Shown here: one piece after another, positions 27,029 through 35,589 of the stretch
How positions within the stretch are numbered: the first letter of the stretch is position 1
Layout of the letters: every line of letters starts with the position of its first letter
DNA from: a candidate division TM6 bacterium GW2011_GWF2_32_72
GTDB taxonomy: Bacteria > Babelota > Babeliae > Babelales > GWF2-32-72
Length of the DNA stretch: 64,000 nucleotides
NCBI GenBank assembly: GCA_000989525.1
Contig: LBON01000002.1
Location: 165,447-229,446, forward strand
Reading direction: 5' to 3'
The notes under the pieces: generated by a model
Seen by the model: only the letters and a program-made list of their open reading frames with translations
The model's database searches: none
Told to the model about the DNA's origin: nothing
Translations under genes and position numbers: made by a program

Positions 27029-29723
27029 CTTTCATTGCTCTTAAGCTCATTTCATCTGATAAAAGATATTCTACTTCAAGCCGAGTGTCTTCTGTCAAGC
27101 TAAAGTTTTTTTGAATTAATGCATGAAGTCGCTCACTTGCTTCAATTTCAATTGTACCTCGCAAACCACCTCTGCCAGATTGATCATTAAAACTAGGAAT
27201 AATATGAACATTACGCAAAGGTCGAAATAAACTTTTAAAATATTTATCAAGCTTTGAAACAGATTGAGCTGGCCCAAAAAGAACATTCTTTAAATTTTGC
27301 ATCAACAATGTTGGCATAATTATGCTTAAAGAACTTTCTTCCGAACCTGCCAACAATAAAGATATTGTTTGTTCTTCAGTCAAAAAAGGCGATGTTTCAA
27401 AATTTATCAAAGGATTGGATAAAGAACCTTCTACACGCATTGTTACGTTATATTTTTTAACCTTATTACGGGCCACAAGTTCAAGAATTGGATCCAATGG
27501 TTGATGGGGTAAAAAGAAAATTTTTCCAGTCACAATATTTAAAGGCCTATATGGAAATTTAAACTCGCCTTCAAACAATTCAATTGAGCCTGAAACCTCC
27601 GGGTTAGAAGAAGTACCTGATACCTTCAACACAGCCTTTGCATCTGTATTTAAAAATGAAGTTTTAATAGAAACATTGTGCCGGCTTTCTACACTAAAAT
27701 CTAAATTAATATCAATCATTGAAGAACTACCACGACCTGCAAACCCTTCTAATAAATCTTTTTGAAACTCTTTAGAAAAAACGTTTTCTTTAATTTGTGT
27801 TCTATCTAAAATAACATTGCCAAAAAGTTCTGCTCGCTGGCCATCATATTGCAAAAGCAATCTACCTGAACTCACAGATATTAAATCTTGTCGCCAATTT
27901 AAAAAACATCTTTGAAATATTAATGGCGCATGAATAAATTTTACATTCATCGCATCATCTAACAAAATTGTTGCCCGATTAATCGTAATGTCTCCACGGT
28001 ACAATTTGCATAAAACATCAGCAAAAACCAATTTTTTATTAATAAAATCGAATTCAAAATGACCTTCTATTTTTTCAATAAAATTGTATGTACCAGGAAA
28101 ACGCAAATTACCTTCTGACTTAAAATCACCCTTTAAAACAAATTTATTATCCAAAACCCCAGTAAAAACAAACTTTCCATCGCCCTGCAAATCAAAACCC
28201 AATAAAACAGACATTACAAACTTAAATGCCTTGTAATCTAACTCCGAGACAAATTTATTAGTTTTTTGATCAACAGAACTAATAGTAAATATTTTTTTAT
28301 CTACAATATCATTAAAAAAAGCACTTTTTAAAATAATTTGATTCCCCAAGCCAATATCAATTCCAAATTTTCTCTTGGCTACATTTCCTATCAATTTTAT
28401 GGATGAGGGACTTAACTTTAAACCGCCCTCTAAAGGCAAATGAATGTCCATTTTTTCATTATCTATTTGCAAAGAATAATCACAAAAACAACACATTTTT
28501 TTATCAAAACTTGATTTCAAAATAAAATTATTTGGAGCAATCGACCAAAGCCCACCCTCAAATAAATTCAATGTTGTTAAATTTAAAACATCAAGCCTAC
28601 CTAAACTCTTTTTATCATCCCACTGCCAAGTTCCAGAAAATAGCATATCTTTTTTTTGAACAATCAAATCACCACAAAAATCTTTAAAGCTGCAAGTTTT
28701 AAAATTCGTTTCAAGCAAATCCAAAGAAATTTTATCATAAGATAGTCCTTCAAATTTGGCTGCACCTTCGACTCCATCCAAATTTGAAACATCTCCCTTA
28801 AAATCAAAACAACAACTACCCTTGACCCGGTTTGTTTCAATATTAAATGGCAACATACTCAGCAAATTTGCAACAAATGTTCTTAATGAAAGGTCCAAAC
28901 AAAAACCGTTTTTACCCGAATAAATTTTAATTGGACTTACCTTAAAAGTATTTTCATTATTTCTTAATGTAAAAACACCCTCACCATTTTTATATTCACC
29001 AGAAAGATAACAAAGCTCATCGCCCTTTTGAAAACGAGAAAGCTCTAAACTACATTCACAATCAGCCGTAACCATTCCAACTGAAGAAAAGTTCATATTC
29101 AAGTGACCAAAAAAATTCTTAAATAAATTTTTACCTAAATGCTCACACGAGCAATCCAAAATACAAACCTTCCATTTAAAAAGATTTTTCATTATTTTGG
29201 CTTCACTCGTCCAGATAGAGTTAATCTTTAAATTATTAATGCTATCAATTAAAACAACGTTCCATTTCTTTACACAAAAAGCCTTTACAAAAACCGGAAA
29301 GTCTGTTGCTGCACCACCAACTATACAATTAATATGAGAAATTAAATCTAAATTTAAATCATTAAAGGCCGATTCTGCATTAATTTTATCTGCAAAAATT
29401 TTAAGGGCTATTTTACCAGTAACCATCCAGCGAATTAAAGAAAAATAAATATCAAATTTATTGCTGTTCCACTGCCAGTCTTGAAGTGATCCTTCTTTTG
29501 GAAAAACTTTAAGATTTGTCAGTTCTGCTTTGCCCATAAAAAGATTTATTTTTTCCAGATTAAACTCAACATTGCAATCAAACAGCTCACTTAGAATTTG
29601 TTTGAATTTTCTACCCGCCAGGCGTTTAAAATGCGGATCTTCTTGCAATACAGCAAGAACAATCGCAATTCCGATTAGCAAACCTGCTAAAATTTTTTTT
29701 ACAAAAGGAGAAAAAATTTTCAT
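26979..29723 (-). CDS. tamB: TamB-like translocation/assembly module protein (AsmA superfamily)
   Basis: From ATG 29723 the product has 914 residues. TamB spans the periplasm as a lipid-carrying beta groove and works with outer-membrane partners. An N-terminal anchor (about residues 10-28, ILAGLLIGIAIVLAVL) is followed by long repetitive beta-rich sequence. The C-terminal DUF490 domain (about 650-914) shows FKFPYRPLNIVTGKIFF, LTEEQTISLLLAG and a terminal aromatic strand (MRWKF). It is shorter than E. coli TamB (about 1260). Its ATGA overlaps the stop of the upstream pseudopilin, so the two are translationally coupled. No TamA is seen in the window. Confidence 0.85.
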   Translation of the reverse strand: MKIFSPFVKKILAGLLIGIAIVLAVLQEDPHFKRLAGRKFKQILSELFDCNVEFNLEKINLFMGKAELTNLKVFPKEGSLQDWQWNSNKFDIYFSLIRWMVTGKIALKIFADKINAESAFNDLNLDLISHINCIVGGAATDFPVFVKAFCVKKWNVVLIDSINNLKINSIWTSEAKIMKNLFKWKVCILDCSCEHLGKNLFKNFFGHLNMNFSSVGMVTADCECSLELSRFQKGDELCYLSGEYKNGEGVFTLRNNENTFKVSPIKIYSGKNGFCLDLSLRTFVANLLSMLPFNIETNRVKGSCCFDFKGDVSNLDGVEGAAKFEGLSYDKISLDLLETNFKTCSFKDFCGDLIVQKKDMLFSGTWQWDDKKSLGRLDVLNLTTLNLFEGGLWSIAPNNFILKSSFDKKMCCFCDYSLQIDNEKMDIHLPLEGGLKLSPSSIKLIGNVAKRKFGIDIGLGNQIILKSAFFNDIVDKKIFTISSVDQKTNKFVSELDYKAFKFVMSVLLGFDLQGDGKFVFTGVLDNKFVLKGDFKSEGNLRFPGTYNFIEKIEGHFEFDFINKKLVFADVLCKLYRGDITINRATILLDDAMNVKFIHAPLIFQRCFLNWRQDLISVSSGRLLLQYDGQRAELFGNVILDRTQIKENVFSKEFQKDLLEGFAGRGSSSMIDINLDFSVESRHNVSIKTSFLNTDAKAVLKVSGTSSNPEVSGSIELFEGEFKFPYRPLNIVTGKIFFLPHQPLDPILELVARNKVKKYNVTMRVEGSLSNPLINFETSPFLTEEQTISLLLAGSEESSLSIIMPTLLMQNLKNVLFGPAQSVSKLDKYFKSLFRPLRNVHIIPSFNDQSGRGGLRGTIEIEASERLHALIQKNFSLTEDTRLEVEYLLSDEMSLRAMKDERGDLGAEVEMRWKF

Positions 29724-30262
29724 GAAATCAATTTCCAATTACCATCAAATTTATATTTTCTTAAAAATGAAACCTTTGCCACAGCACAACTTAAAGCAAA
29801 GGAAACCTCTTGATCTAAGTCTGTAAAATAAACAATCCCGGAGCTAATTTTTCCATCAGGATAGAAGACAATTGTCTTTTTTTCAAAGGTTATTGGATCT
29901 AAAATCTTTTCACTAAAACCAGAAGGAGGACCTTTCACATCTTTAGCAACACCAAATCGAACATTTTTAGAGATGTTTTCTTTTGATTGTTTAAAAGAAT
30001 ACATATTTTTTGAAATATCAAACAATAATTGTTGTGGCTCATTTTCCATCATTGCCACGTGCCGCAAATGCAAACAAATGTTATACAGTTTTTCCATTTC
30101 AAATTTTACAAACTCTTTTTTTTGAAAATTCAATTTGGGAATCGAATAAACCGTTATTATGGCTATCAAAGCTAAAACAACCAGAACCTCCAATAAAGAA
30201 AGCCCCGTTTTTTTATCACTCTTCAACGCCCTCTTGGGCAACAGCCACTGCCAATACTTCAT
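29720..30262 (-). CDS. Type II secretion / type IV pilus pseudopilin (GspH-like)
   Basis: The product has about 180 residues with a type IV prepilin signal: a charged leader ending KKTG, then LSLLEVLVVLALIAII, a Glu at position +5 and a hydrophobic helix. PilD/GspO-type peptidase would cut after the Gly. The rest is a single globular pilin head, compatible with the minor pseudopilins GspH or GspG. The ATG at 30262 gives a leader of about 20 residues and overlaps gspE by 47 bases; a TTG at 30226 would give an 8-residue leader and an 11-base overlap. Both are plausible. It lies between gspE and tamB. Confidence 0.8.
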   Translation of the reverse strand: MKYWQWLLPKRALKSDKKTGLSLLEVLVVLALIAIITVYSIPKLNFQKKEFVKFEMEKLYNICLHLRHVAMMENEPQQLLFDISKNMYSFKQSKENISKNVRFGVAKDVKGPPSGFSEKILDPITFEKKTIVFYPDGKISSGIVYFTDLDQEVSFALSCAVAKVSFLRKYKFDGNWKLIS

Positions 30263-31931
30263 CAATAGTTGTCACACCTTCTTCAATTCTTCGAAGACCA
30301 TCTTCAATTAAAAGCTTCATACCATCTTTCATTGCCTGTTTACGAAGTATCGCGGTATCAGATCTTTCAACTGTCAATCGTGCAATTTCACCAGTCATTT
30401 CCATAACTTCAAATATTGCAAGTCGACCCTTATAGCCAGCACCAGAACAATTTTCACAACCTTCAGGTTTAGGCTCAAAAAATTTAATACTCTTTGCTCG
30501 CTCAGGCGAAATACCTAGTCTATGAATTAATTCTGCTGTTGGATGATATTCCTGTTTGCATTTTGGGCAAAGAACTCGAACCAACCGTTGGGCCAAAACA
30601 CAAATTAAAGATGAGGATATTAAAAATGGCTCAATACCCATATCTATTAAACGAGTTATTGCCGCAGGCGCGTTATTTGTATGCAATGTACTCAAAACTA
30701 AGTGACCCGTTAAAGATGCCTGAATAGCAATTTGAGCTGTTTCATGATCACGTGTTTCACCGATCATGACAATATCAGGATCTTGACGCAAAATAGAACG
30801 CAAAGCAGCCGCAAAAGTTAAACCTATTTTATCTTTAACTTGTACTTGGCTTATGCCTTTCATTTGATATTCAATAGGATCTTCTACTGTAATAATATTT
30901 CTTTTGGGCGAATTTAACCTAGCAAGAACAGAATAAAGAGTAGACGTTTTACCAGAACCCGTTGGACCGGTAACCAATACAATTCCATTTGGTTGAGAAG
31001 TAGCTCTATCTACAACCGAATAATCTCTTTCAGTAAATCCTAAATCTTTTAAATCTCTAAATGTTTTTGTTTTATCAAGTAAACGCATCACAATTCTTTC
31101 ACCATAAGCAACTGGCAAAACAGAAACACGAAGATCGATTGCCTTATCACCAACGCGAATTTGAATTCGTCCATCTTGTGGCAAACGTTTTTCCGCTATG
31201 TTTAAATTAGCCATAATTTTTAAACGGGAAGTAATTGCTGCTTGAGCTCTTTTTGGTGGCATAAAAACCTGGTGCATAACACCATCAATACGATATCGCA
31301 CTCGAACATCTTTTTCTTCTGGTTCTATATGAATATCAGAAGCATCTCTTTTAACGGCCTGAAATAAAATCGAATTAACCAATTTTACAATTGGAGCTTC
31401 AACACCCATGCCCATGATATCTTGTTCTTCAACACCAGAAAGTTCCAATGTTCCTGAAAGATCCTTTTCTTCTTCCAAATCTTCTATCATCTGCTTTGTG
31501 CCTTCAAGAGGATAGTAACGATTGATTGAATCAATAATCACTGACCTTGTTGCAACAGCAACTTGCGCCCTGCCACCAAGCATTAAATTAAGTTCATCTA
31601 CTGGTTGAAAATCTAAAGGATCTGAAGTCAAAATGTACAATTCTTCATCAATTACAACCGGAACAATTACATTGTCACGTAAAAATTTAAGCGGCACTAA
31701 AGCTAATTTTTCTGGGTCCGCCATTTTTTCTGTAACAGATTCAACATAATTGAGTGAAAGCATTTGTGAATATGCTTTTGCCAAATTTTCTTGAGTTAAA
31801 AATTGTTTTTCTAAAAGACAGCTGGTTACAGATTTTCCACTACTGCCAATATCGACTAAACACTCTTGGATCTGAGCGGCTTTTACAGCCCCCATCTCTA
31901 ATAAGATTTCTTCCAATTTTTTATTAAACAT
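30216..31931 (-). CDS. Type II secretion / type IV pilus assembly ATPase (GspE/PilB)
   Basis: This 571-residue cytoplasmic ATPase powers pseudopilus or pilus assembly. It has the N-terminal GspE_N domain, Walker A (TGPTGSGKT, near residue 330), an Asp box and Walker B region (RQDPDIVMIGE), the His box, and the C-terminal four-cysteine zinc motif (CPKC, then CENC). It heads the chain gspE-pseudopilin-tamB-PLD. CCGGAG is seen upstream of the ATG. T2S and pilus versions cannot be told apart without the rest of the machine, of which only a PilN-like protein (41655-42194) is also present here. Confidence 0.95.
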   Translation of the reverse strand: MFNKKLEEILLEMGAVKAAQIQECLVDIGSSGKSVTSCLLEKQFLTQENLAKAYSQMLSLNYVESVTEKMADPEKLALVPLKFLRDNVIVPVVIDEELYILTSDPLDFQPVDELNLMLGGRAQVAVATRSVIIDSINRYYPLEGTKQMIEDLEEEKDLSGTLELSGVEEQDIMGMGVEAPIVKLVNSILFQAVKRDASDIHIEPEEKDVRVRYRIDGVMHQVFMPPKRAQAAITSRLKIMANLNIAEKRLPQDGRIQIRVGDKAIDLRVSVLPVAYGERIVMRLLDKTKTFRDLKDLGFTERDYSVVDRATSQPNGIVLVTGPTGSGKTSTLYSVLARLNSPKRNIITVEDPIEYQMKGISQVQVKDKIGLTFAAALRSILRQDPDIVMIGETRDHETAQIAIQASLTGHLVLSTLHTNNAPAAITRLIDMGIEPFLISSSLICVLAQRLVRVLCPKCKQEYHPTAELIHRLGISPERAKSIKFFEPKPEGCENCSGAGYKGRLAIFEVMEMTGEIARLTVERSDTAILRKQAMKDGMKLLIEDGLRRIEEGVTTIDEVLAVAVAQEGVEE

Positions 31932-32108
31932 AGATAAACTCCGGCAAAAACTTAATTTTTAAATTTATTCATTTTTAATTAATTTTATTTGTAGTATCAC
32001 ACTATTATCACAAATCACAAAGCTTTGGCAATTCACTTCCGTCAAAATACAGTGTATTATTGTAATTTAAACAATTACCACACATTTAAACCAATAGGAA
32101 TTAATGTA

Positions 32109-32927
32109 ATGAAAGTTAGATCAAATAGTTTATTTTTATGTCTAGCCATCGGTTTAATTGCACTTCCAGCCTGCCAAGGCAAAAAAAACACAAAAACAAA
32201 AAAAGAAAAAAAAGTTAACTTGGCCTACAAAGAATGGTCCAAAATGAACTTTGATGAACTAAATCAACTAAAAAATGAATACGTTGACTCAAAAAGATAT
32301 GACTTAGCAATTAAATGTCTTGAAAGACTAGAAAAATTAGAAGATATTAGCAGAGAAAATTTACAAAAAGTTCGATTAGAAATGGCCGATATTTGCTTTG
32401 AAAATGGCCAACTTCCAAAATCCGCCGAATATTATAAAAAATACGCCGATTTTTATCCTGGTAGCAAAAATTCTGAATATGCAACATACAAAGCTATTCT
32501 ATGTAAATTCTATTCAACGTTAAGCGCAGACAGAGATCAAAAACAAACAGAAGAAGCCTTAGAACTTGCCGACAAATTTTTAGAAAGATCTTCAATTTAT
32601 AAAGAACATGCTGACGAAGTGCGAAAAATTAAACAACAATGTCAAAACAAACTATTCGAACGGGATGAAAACATTTTTAATTTCTATTTAAATAGAGGCA
32701 GCAATAAAGCGGCAATCGTTAGACTTGAAAACATAAAAAAAACATTCACAAATAACAACATGAATATGGAACCCAAAATTTTAGCTCTTGAATGTCAACT
32801 TGCCCAAAAATTAAACAACACAAAATTATTTGAAGAAAAAACCAAATTACTTGCAGATAAGTACCCAGACCATGCTATTAAAATTGCTCAAACGGCTCCG
32901 AAAAAAAAGAAATACCGACACTTCTAA
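32109..32927 (+). CDS. bamD: Outer-membrane assembly lipoprotein BamD-like
   Basis: From ATG 32109 the product has 272 residues, beginning with a lipoprotein signal (lipobox LPAC, Cys22). BamD is the essential TPR lipoprotein of the BAM complex that inserts outer-membrane barrels. TPR-like helices follow, and the stretch RDQKQTEEALELADKF, with NFYLNRGSNKAAIVRLE later, matches the conserved BamD middle and C-terminal pattern. The mature part is very lysine-rich. AGGA lies nine bases ahead of the ATG. It is first in an overlapping chain with yraN and cdsA. Other BAM parts are not in the window. Confidence 0.8.
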   Translation: MKVRSNSLFLCLAIGLIALPACQGKKNTKTKKEKKVNLAYKEWSKMNFDELNQLKNEYVDSKRYDLAIKCLERLEKLEDISRENLQKVRLEMADICFENGQLPKSAEYYKKYADFYPGSKNSEYATYKAILCKFYSTLSADRDQKQTEEALELADKFLERSSIYKEHADEVRKIKQQCQNKLFERDENIFNFYLNRGSNKAAIVRLENIKKTFTNNNMNMEPKILALECQLAQKLNNTKLFEEKTKLLADKYPDHAIKIAQTAPKKKKYRHF

Positions 32928-33318
32928 GGAACCTGAAACTAAATCTCTTGGCAATAAAGGCGAAGCAGAAACAGCCACATGGCTTCAGAAGCAAGGCTTT
33001 AAAGTTATCGAACAAAACTACAGAAAACGTTTTGGAGAAATTGATATCATTGCTACAAAAAAAGATCTTATTGTATTTGTAGAAGTAAAGGCACGGAAAA
33101 ATAGTTTTTTTAGCATGTCCTTATTAGTTACCCCCTCAAAACAAAAAAAAATTATCAAGACGGCAAAAGATTTTTTAAGCAAACATGATTTTCAAAATAA
33201 ATCAATTCGTTTTGACATAGCTCTTCTTGATTACTCTGCATCCAAATCAGAACAAATAAAATATATATCAAACGCATTTTGCGGATCGGAACTTTCCAGC
33301 TCAGGACAAAATTTATGA
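32872..33318 (+). CDS. yraN: YraN family (UPF0102) predicted nuclease-fold protein
   Basis: The 148-residue protein is a YraN homologue with the PD-(D/E)XK nuclease-like core: GNKGEAETATWLQKQGF, RKRFGEIDIIATKKD and VFVEVKAR, in which Asp, Glu and Lys of the putative active site are present. The biological role of YraN is not settled; it is often near rnhB or lipoprotein genes. The start is uncertain: ATG 32872 overlaps bamD by 56 bases, and a TTG at 32830 is the alternative. Its stop overlaps the start of cdsA (ATGA). Confidence 0.88.
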   Translation: MLLKLLKRLRKKRNTDTSKEPETKSLGNKGEAETATWLQKQGFKVIEQNYRKRFGEIDIIATKKDLIVFVEVKARKNSFFSMSLLVTPSKQKKIIKTAKDFLSKHDFQNKSIRFDIALLDYSASKSEQIKYISNAFCGSELSSSGQNL

Positions 33319-33968
33319 ACAAATTTTTAAAAAGAACAATCACAGGCACAATTTTAGCCTTAACCTTATGGTATATATTTTTTTGCGCACCTATTATTTA
33401 CCTTTCCATAACATTTCTAGCAATCTTACTTTGGATTTTAACCCAAGAATGGGCAAATCTATTTAAGCCAAGCACTTTTTTATTCTGGATTCTCACACCT
33501 ATTTACCCAATTCTTCCTTTCATATTTCTTATTTTATTGAATCAAAACCCATCATCACGATTCTTAATCTTTATAATGTTTTTAATTGTAGCCAGCTTTG
33601 ATACTGGCGGATATTTAGTGGGTAAAACAATAGGCAAATATAAAATAATCCCAAAAATCAGCCCCAAAAAAACATGGGAAGGATTCTTTGGCGGATGCAT
33701 TCTAGCGCTAATCAGCATCCTTACGTACAGATTCTTAATGAATAGAACCGAAAACTTAATTTTAATTATCATTATAACACTTATCACCTGTCTTATTTCA
33801 TTCGCTGGTGATGCCTTTGAATCGTGGCTTAAACGCCTTTCCAAAATAAAAGATTCTAGCTACATTCTTCCTGGGCATGGTGGATTTATGGATAGACTTG
33901 ATGGAGCCATGTTTGCAGCTGTTTTTTTCTATATTTTTCAAGGCTTTTTAATAACAGTTTTTAGATAA
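33315..33968 (+). CDS. cdsA: Phosphatidate cytidylyltransferase
   Basis: The enzyme makes CDP-diacylglycerol, the branch point of phospholipid synthesis, in the inner membrane. The family signature is complete: KRLSKIKDSSYILPGHGG then FMDRLDG near the C-terminus, and KISPKKTWEG in the middle. It has about six membrane helices and 217 residues, slightly shorter than E. coli CdsA. The start is the ATG overlapping the yraN stop; a longer frame from 33279 lacks the family N-terminus. Confidence 0.95.
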   Translation: MNKFLKRTITGTILALTLWYIFFCAPIIYLSITFLAILLWILTQEWANLFKPSTFLFWILTPIYPILPFIFLILLNQNPSSRFLIFIMFLIVASFDTGGYLVGKTIGKYKIIPKISPKKTWEGFFGGCILALISILTYRFLMNRTENLILIIIITLITCLISFAGDAFESWLKRLSKIKDSSYILPGHGGFMDRLDGAMFAAVFFYIFQGFLITVFR

Positions 33969-34035
33969 AAAGCCCATCTATCTTACTCATTTTGCGATCA
34001 ATTCAATCTTTTTTTTAAATATTCGATTCTTTTTC

Positions 34036-34064
34036 TTGACAAAATGGCGCAGGAACTATACTTT
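34036..34064 (+). promoter_or_regulatory. promoter of the tRNA-Lys/tRNA-Glu unit
   Basis: A consensus -35 (TTGACA, 34036-34041) is followed by TATACTTT (34057-34064), with a 15-17 base spacer depending on the -10 chosen. It is 48 bases or more ahead of the mature tRNA-Lys. Confidence 0.6.
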
Positions 34065-34111
34065 TTATATGTCTTTTTTAGACAATTCATTGACATCAAA
34101 AAATTAAATGG

Positions 34112-34187
34112 GAGCCGTTAGCTCAGTCGGTAGAGCAACAGCCTTTTAAGCTGTGGGTCGCTGGTTCGAATCCAGCACGGCTCACCA
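34112..34187 (+). tRNA. tRNA-Lys (anticodon TTT)
   Basis: This is a full cloverleaf of 76 bases with encoded CCA. The acceptor stem pairs GAGCCGT with ACGGCTC; the anticodon arm is ACAGC-CTTTTAA-GCTGT, with anticodon TTT; the T-arm is GCTGG-TTCGAAT-CCAGC. It is first of a two-tRNA transcript. Confidence 0.97.
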
Positions 34188-34193
34188 TTTTTT

Positions 34194-34271
34194 GTCCCCA
34201 TCGTCTAGCCTGGTCTAGGACATCGCCCTTTCACGGCGGAAACGGGGGTTCAAATCCCCCTGGGGACGCCA
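34194..34271 (+). tRNA. tRNA-Glu (anticodon TTC)
   Basis: This is a full cloverleaf of 78 bases with encoded CCA. The acceptor pairs GTCCCCA with TGGGGAC; the anticodon loop is CTTTCAC, with anticodon TTC; the T-arm is GGGGG-TTCAAAT-CCCCC. It follows tRNA-Lys after 6 bases. Confidence 0.97.
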
Positions 34272-34308
34272 TATTTTATTAGAATATATGGTTCAATCCA
34301 GAAATTTT

Positions 34309-34344
34309 AAAAGCCGAGTTAAAAAACTCGGCTTTTATTTTTTT
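34309..34344 (+). terminator. terminator after the tRNA pair
   Basis: The arms aaaagccgagtt and aactcggctttt with a 4-base loop are followed by a T-rich run, 37 bases beyond tRNA-Glu. Confidence 0.85.
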
Positions 34345-34439
34345 AAATTTCAAATATTTCAAAGATTCTTGTAAGTTAAAAAGCAAATCAAATAGACTGC
34401 AGCTAACGTTGAAATACTCTTAAAAAAGGAGATACTTTT

Positions 34440-35525
34440 ATGAAAAATTTTTCATATTTTTTAATTTATTTAATCTTAATAATCCAAAACCAATTTTCTC
34501 TTTCCAGTGACAATTCAATTCAAAAAATGGTCATACAAGTGCCTATTGCAAGCATATTCACCGAACCAACAGAGATTTTAGATTTAAACAAGCCATATTT
34601 TTTAGATGATGACCTATCAACCCATAATACCCAAGTTATTTATGGAGACTATGTTTTAGAAAAAATATCAGAAAATGGATGGTCAAAAATAATCGCAATT
34701 CAACAACCAAATTATAATAGAAGAACAAAAGAATGGAACTACTGTGAAGGATGGATTGAATCAAAAAACCTAAAAAATATAAATGAATTTTCATCTAAAA
34801 ATCTTATAATTTCAAGTTTATGGGCAAATATTTATAGTGAACCCAACAATCTAAAAGATCCTATGTTTAAATTACCAATTGCTTCATATTTAGATGGTAA
34901 ACAAATAAATAAAAACTGGTGGTCTGTTAGTCTTCTTAATAACACACAAGGCTATATTAAATCTTGTGATGTTCGTGAATTAAACAAAACAAAAGAAAAA
35001 AGTATTCCACAATTGCGTCAAGATATAGCAGAGACTGCCGAATTATTTTTAAATCAACCCTATGTCTGGGGAGGCACAAGCGCCTTTGATACAGATGAAA
35101 AAAAAATAATCACGGGTGTTGATTGTGCAGGACTTGTTGGACTAACATATAAAAGCTTTGGCATCAAGATACCTCGTGACTCCCATCCTCAATATGCAAA
35201 AGCCAAACCTATATTACATGGAAAAGATTTGCAACCAGGCGATTTAGCCTTCTTAAAACAAGAAAAACATAACTACGAACGAGTCAGCCATGTTATGATT
35301 TACATTGGTGACCAAATGTTCATCGAATCTACAGGTAAAAAAGGCGTATACGGCACGCAAAAAGTGTCCGCTAAAAATCGATTCGGAAAAGAGCTTTCTG
35401 AAATTTATAATGAAGACATAGCAGAAGATAAAGAAGCAAATCAAAGATTCAAACTGTGCTTTGGAAGTTTTTTAAATAACCCTGAAGATATTGCGCAAAT
35501 GATGGATCAAACAATAAAAATATAA
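34440..35525 (+). CDS. Secreted SH3-NlpC/P60 peptidoglycan hydrolase (YkfC-like)
   Basis: The 361-residue protein has a signal peptide (residues 1-21), two bacterial SH3-like segments (about 30-115 and 115-185) and a C-terminal NlpC/P60 domain. This is the layout of YkfC-type gamma-D-glutamyl-L-diamino acid endopeptidases, which trim or recycle wall peptides. The catalytic Cys229 (GVDCAGLVG) and His284 (VSHVMIYIG) are present; the third triad position, 12 residues after the His, is Glu296 rather than the usual His. The substrate-pocket motif IPRDSHPQ is kept. AAAGGAG precedes the ATG. It is a single gene with terminator. Confidence 0.9.
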   Translation: MKNFSYFLIYLILIIQNQFSLSSDNSIQKMVIQVPIASIFTEPTEILDLNKPYFLDDDLSTHNTQVIYGDYVLEKISENGWSKIIAIQQPNYNRRTKEWNYCEGWIESKNLKNINEFSSKNLIISSLWANIYSEPNNLKDPMFKLPIASYLDGKQINKNWWSVSLLNNTQGYIKSCDVRELNKTKEKSIPQLRQDIAETAELFLNQPYVWGGTSAFDTDEKKIITGVDCAGLVGLTYKSFGIKIPRDSHPQYAKAKPILHGKDLQPGDLAFLKQEKHNYERVSHVMIYIGDQMFIESTGKKGVYGTQKVSAKNRFGKELSEIYNEDIAEDKEANQRFKLCFGSFLNNPEDIAQMMDQTIKI

Positions 35526-35534
35526 AGTAATCAA

Positions 35535-35573
35535 AGGGCCTCTGGAATAAATCCAAGAGGCCCTAATTTTTTA
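35535..35573. terminator. terminator between NlpC/P60 gene and QT-motif gene
   Basis: The arms agggcctctgga and tccaagaggccct, with one bulge, are followed by a T-rich tail; it is placed between convergent genes. Confidence 0.8.
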
Positions 35574-35589
35574 ATAATCATTATTACAA

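Noticed and set aside
34112-34271. tRNA pair as an integration site
   Set aside because: No direct repeat of a tRNA 3' end and no integrase were seen downstream; a normal terminator follows.
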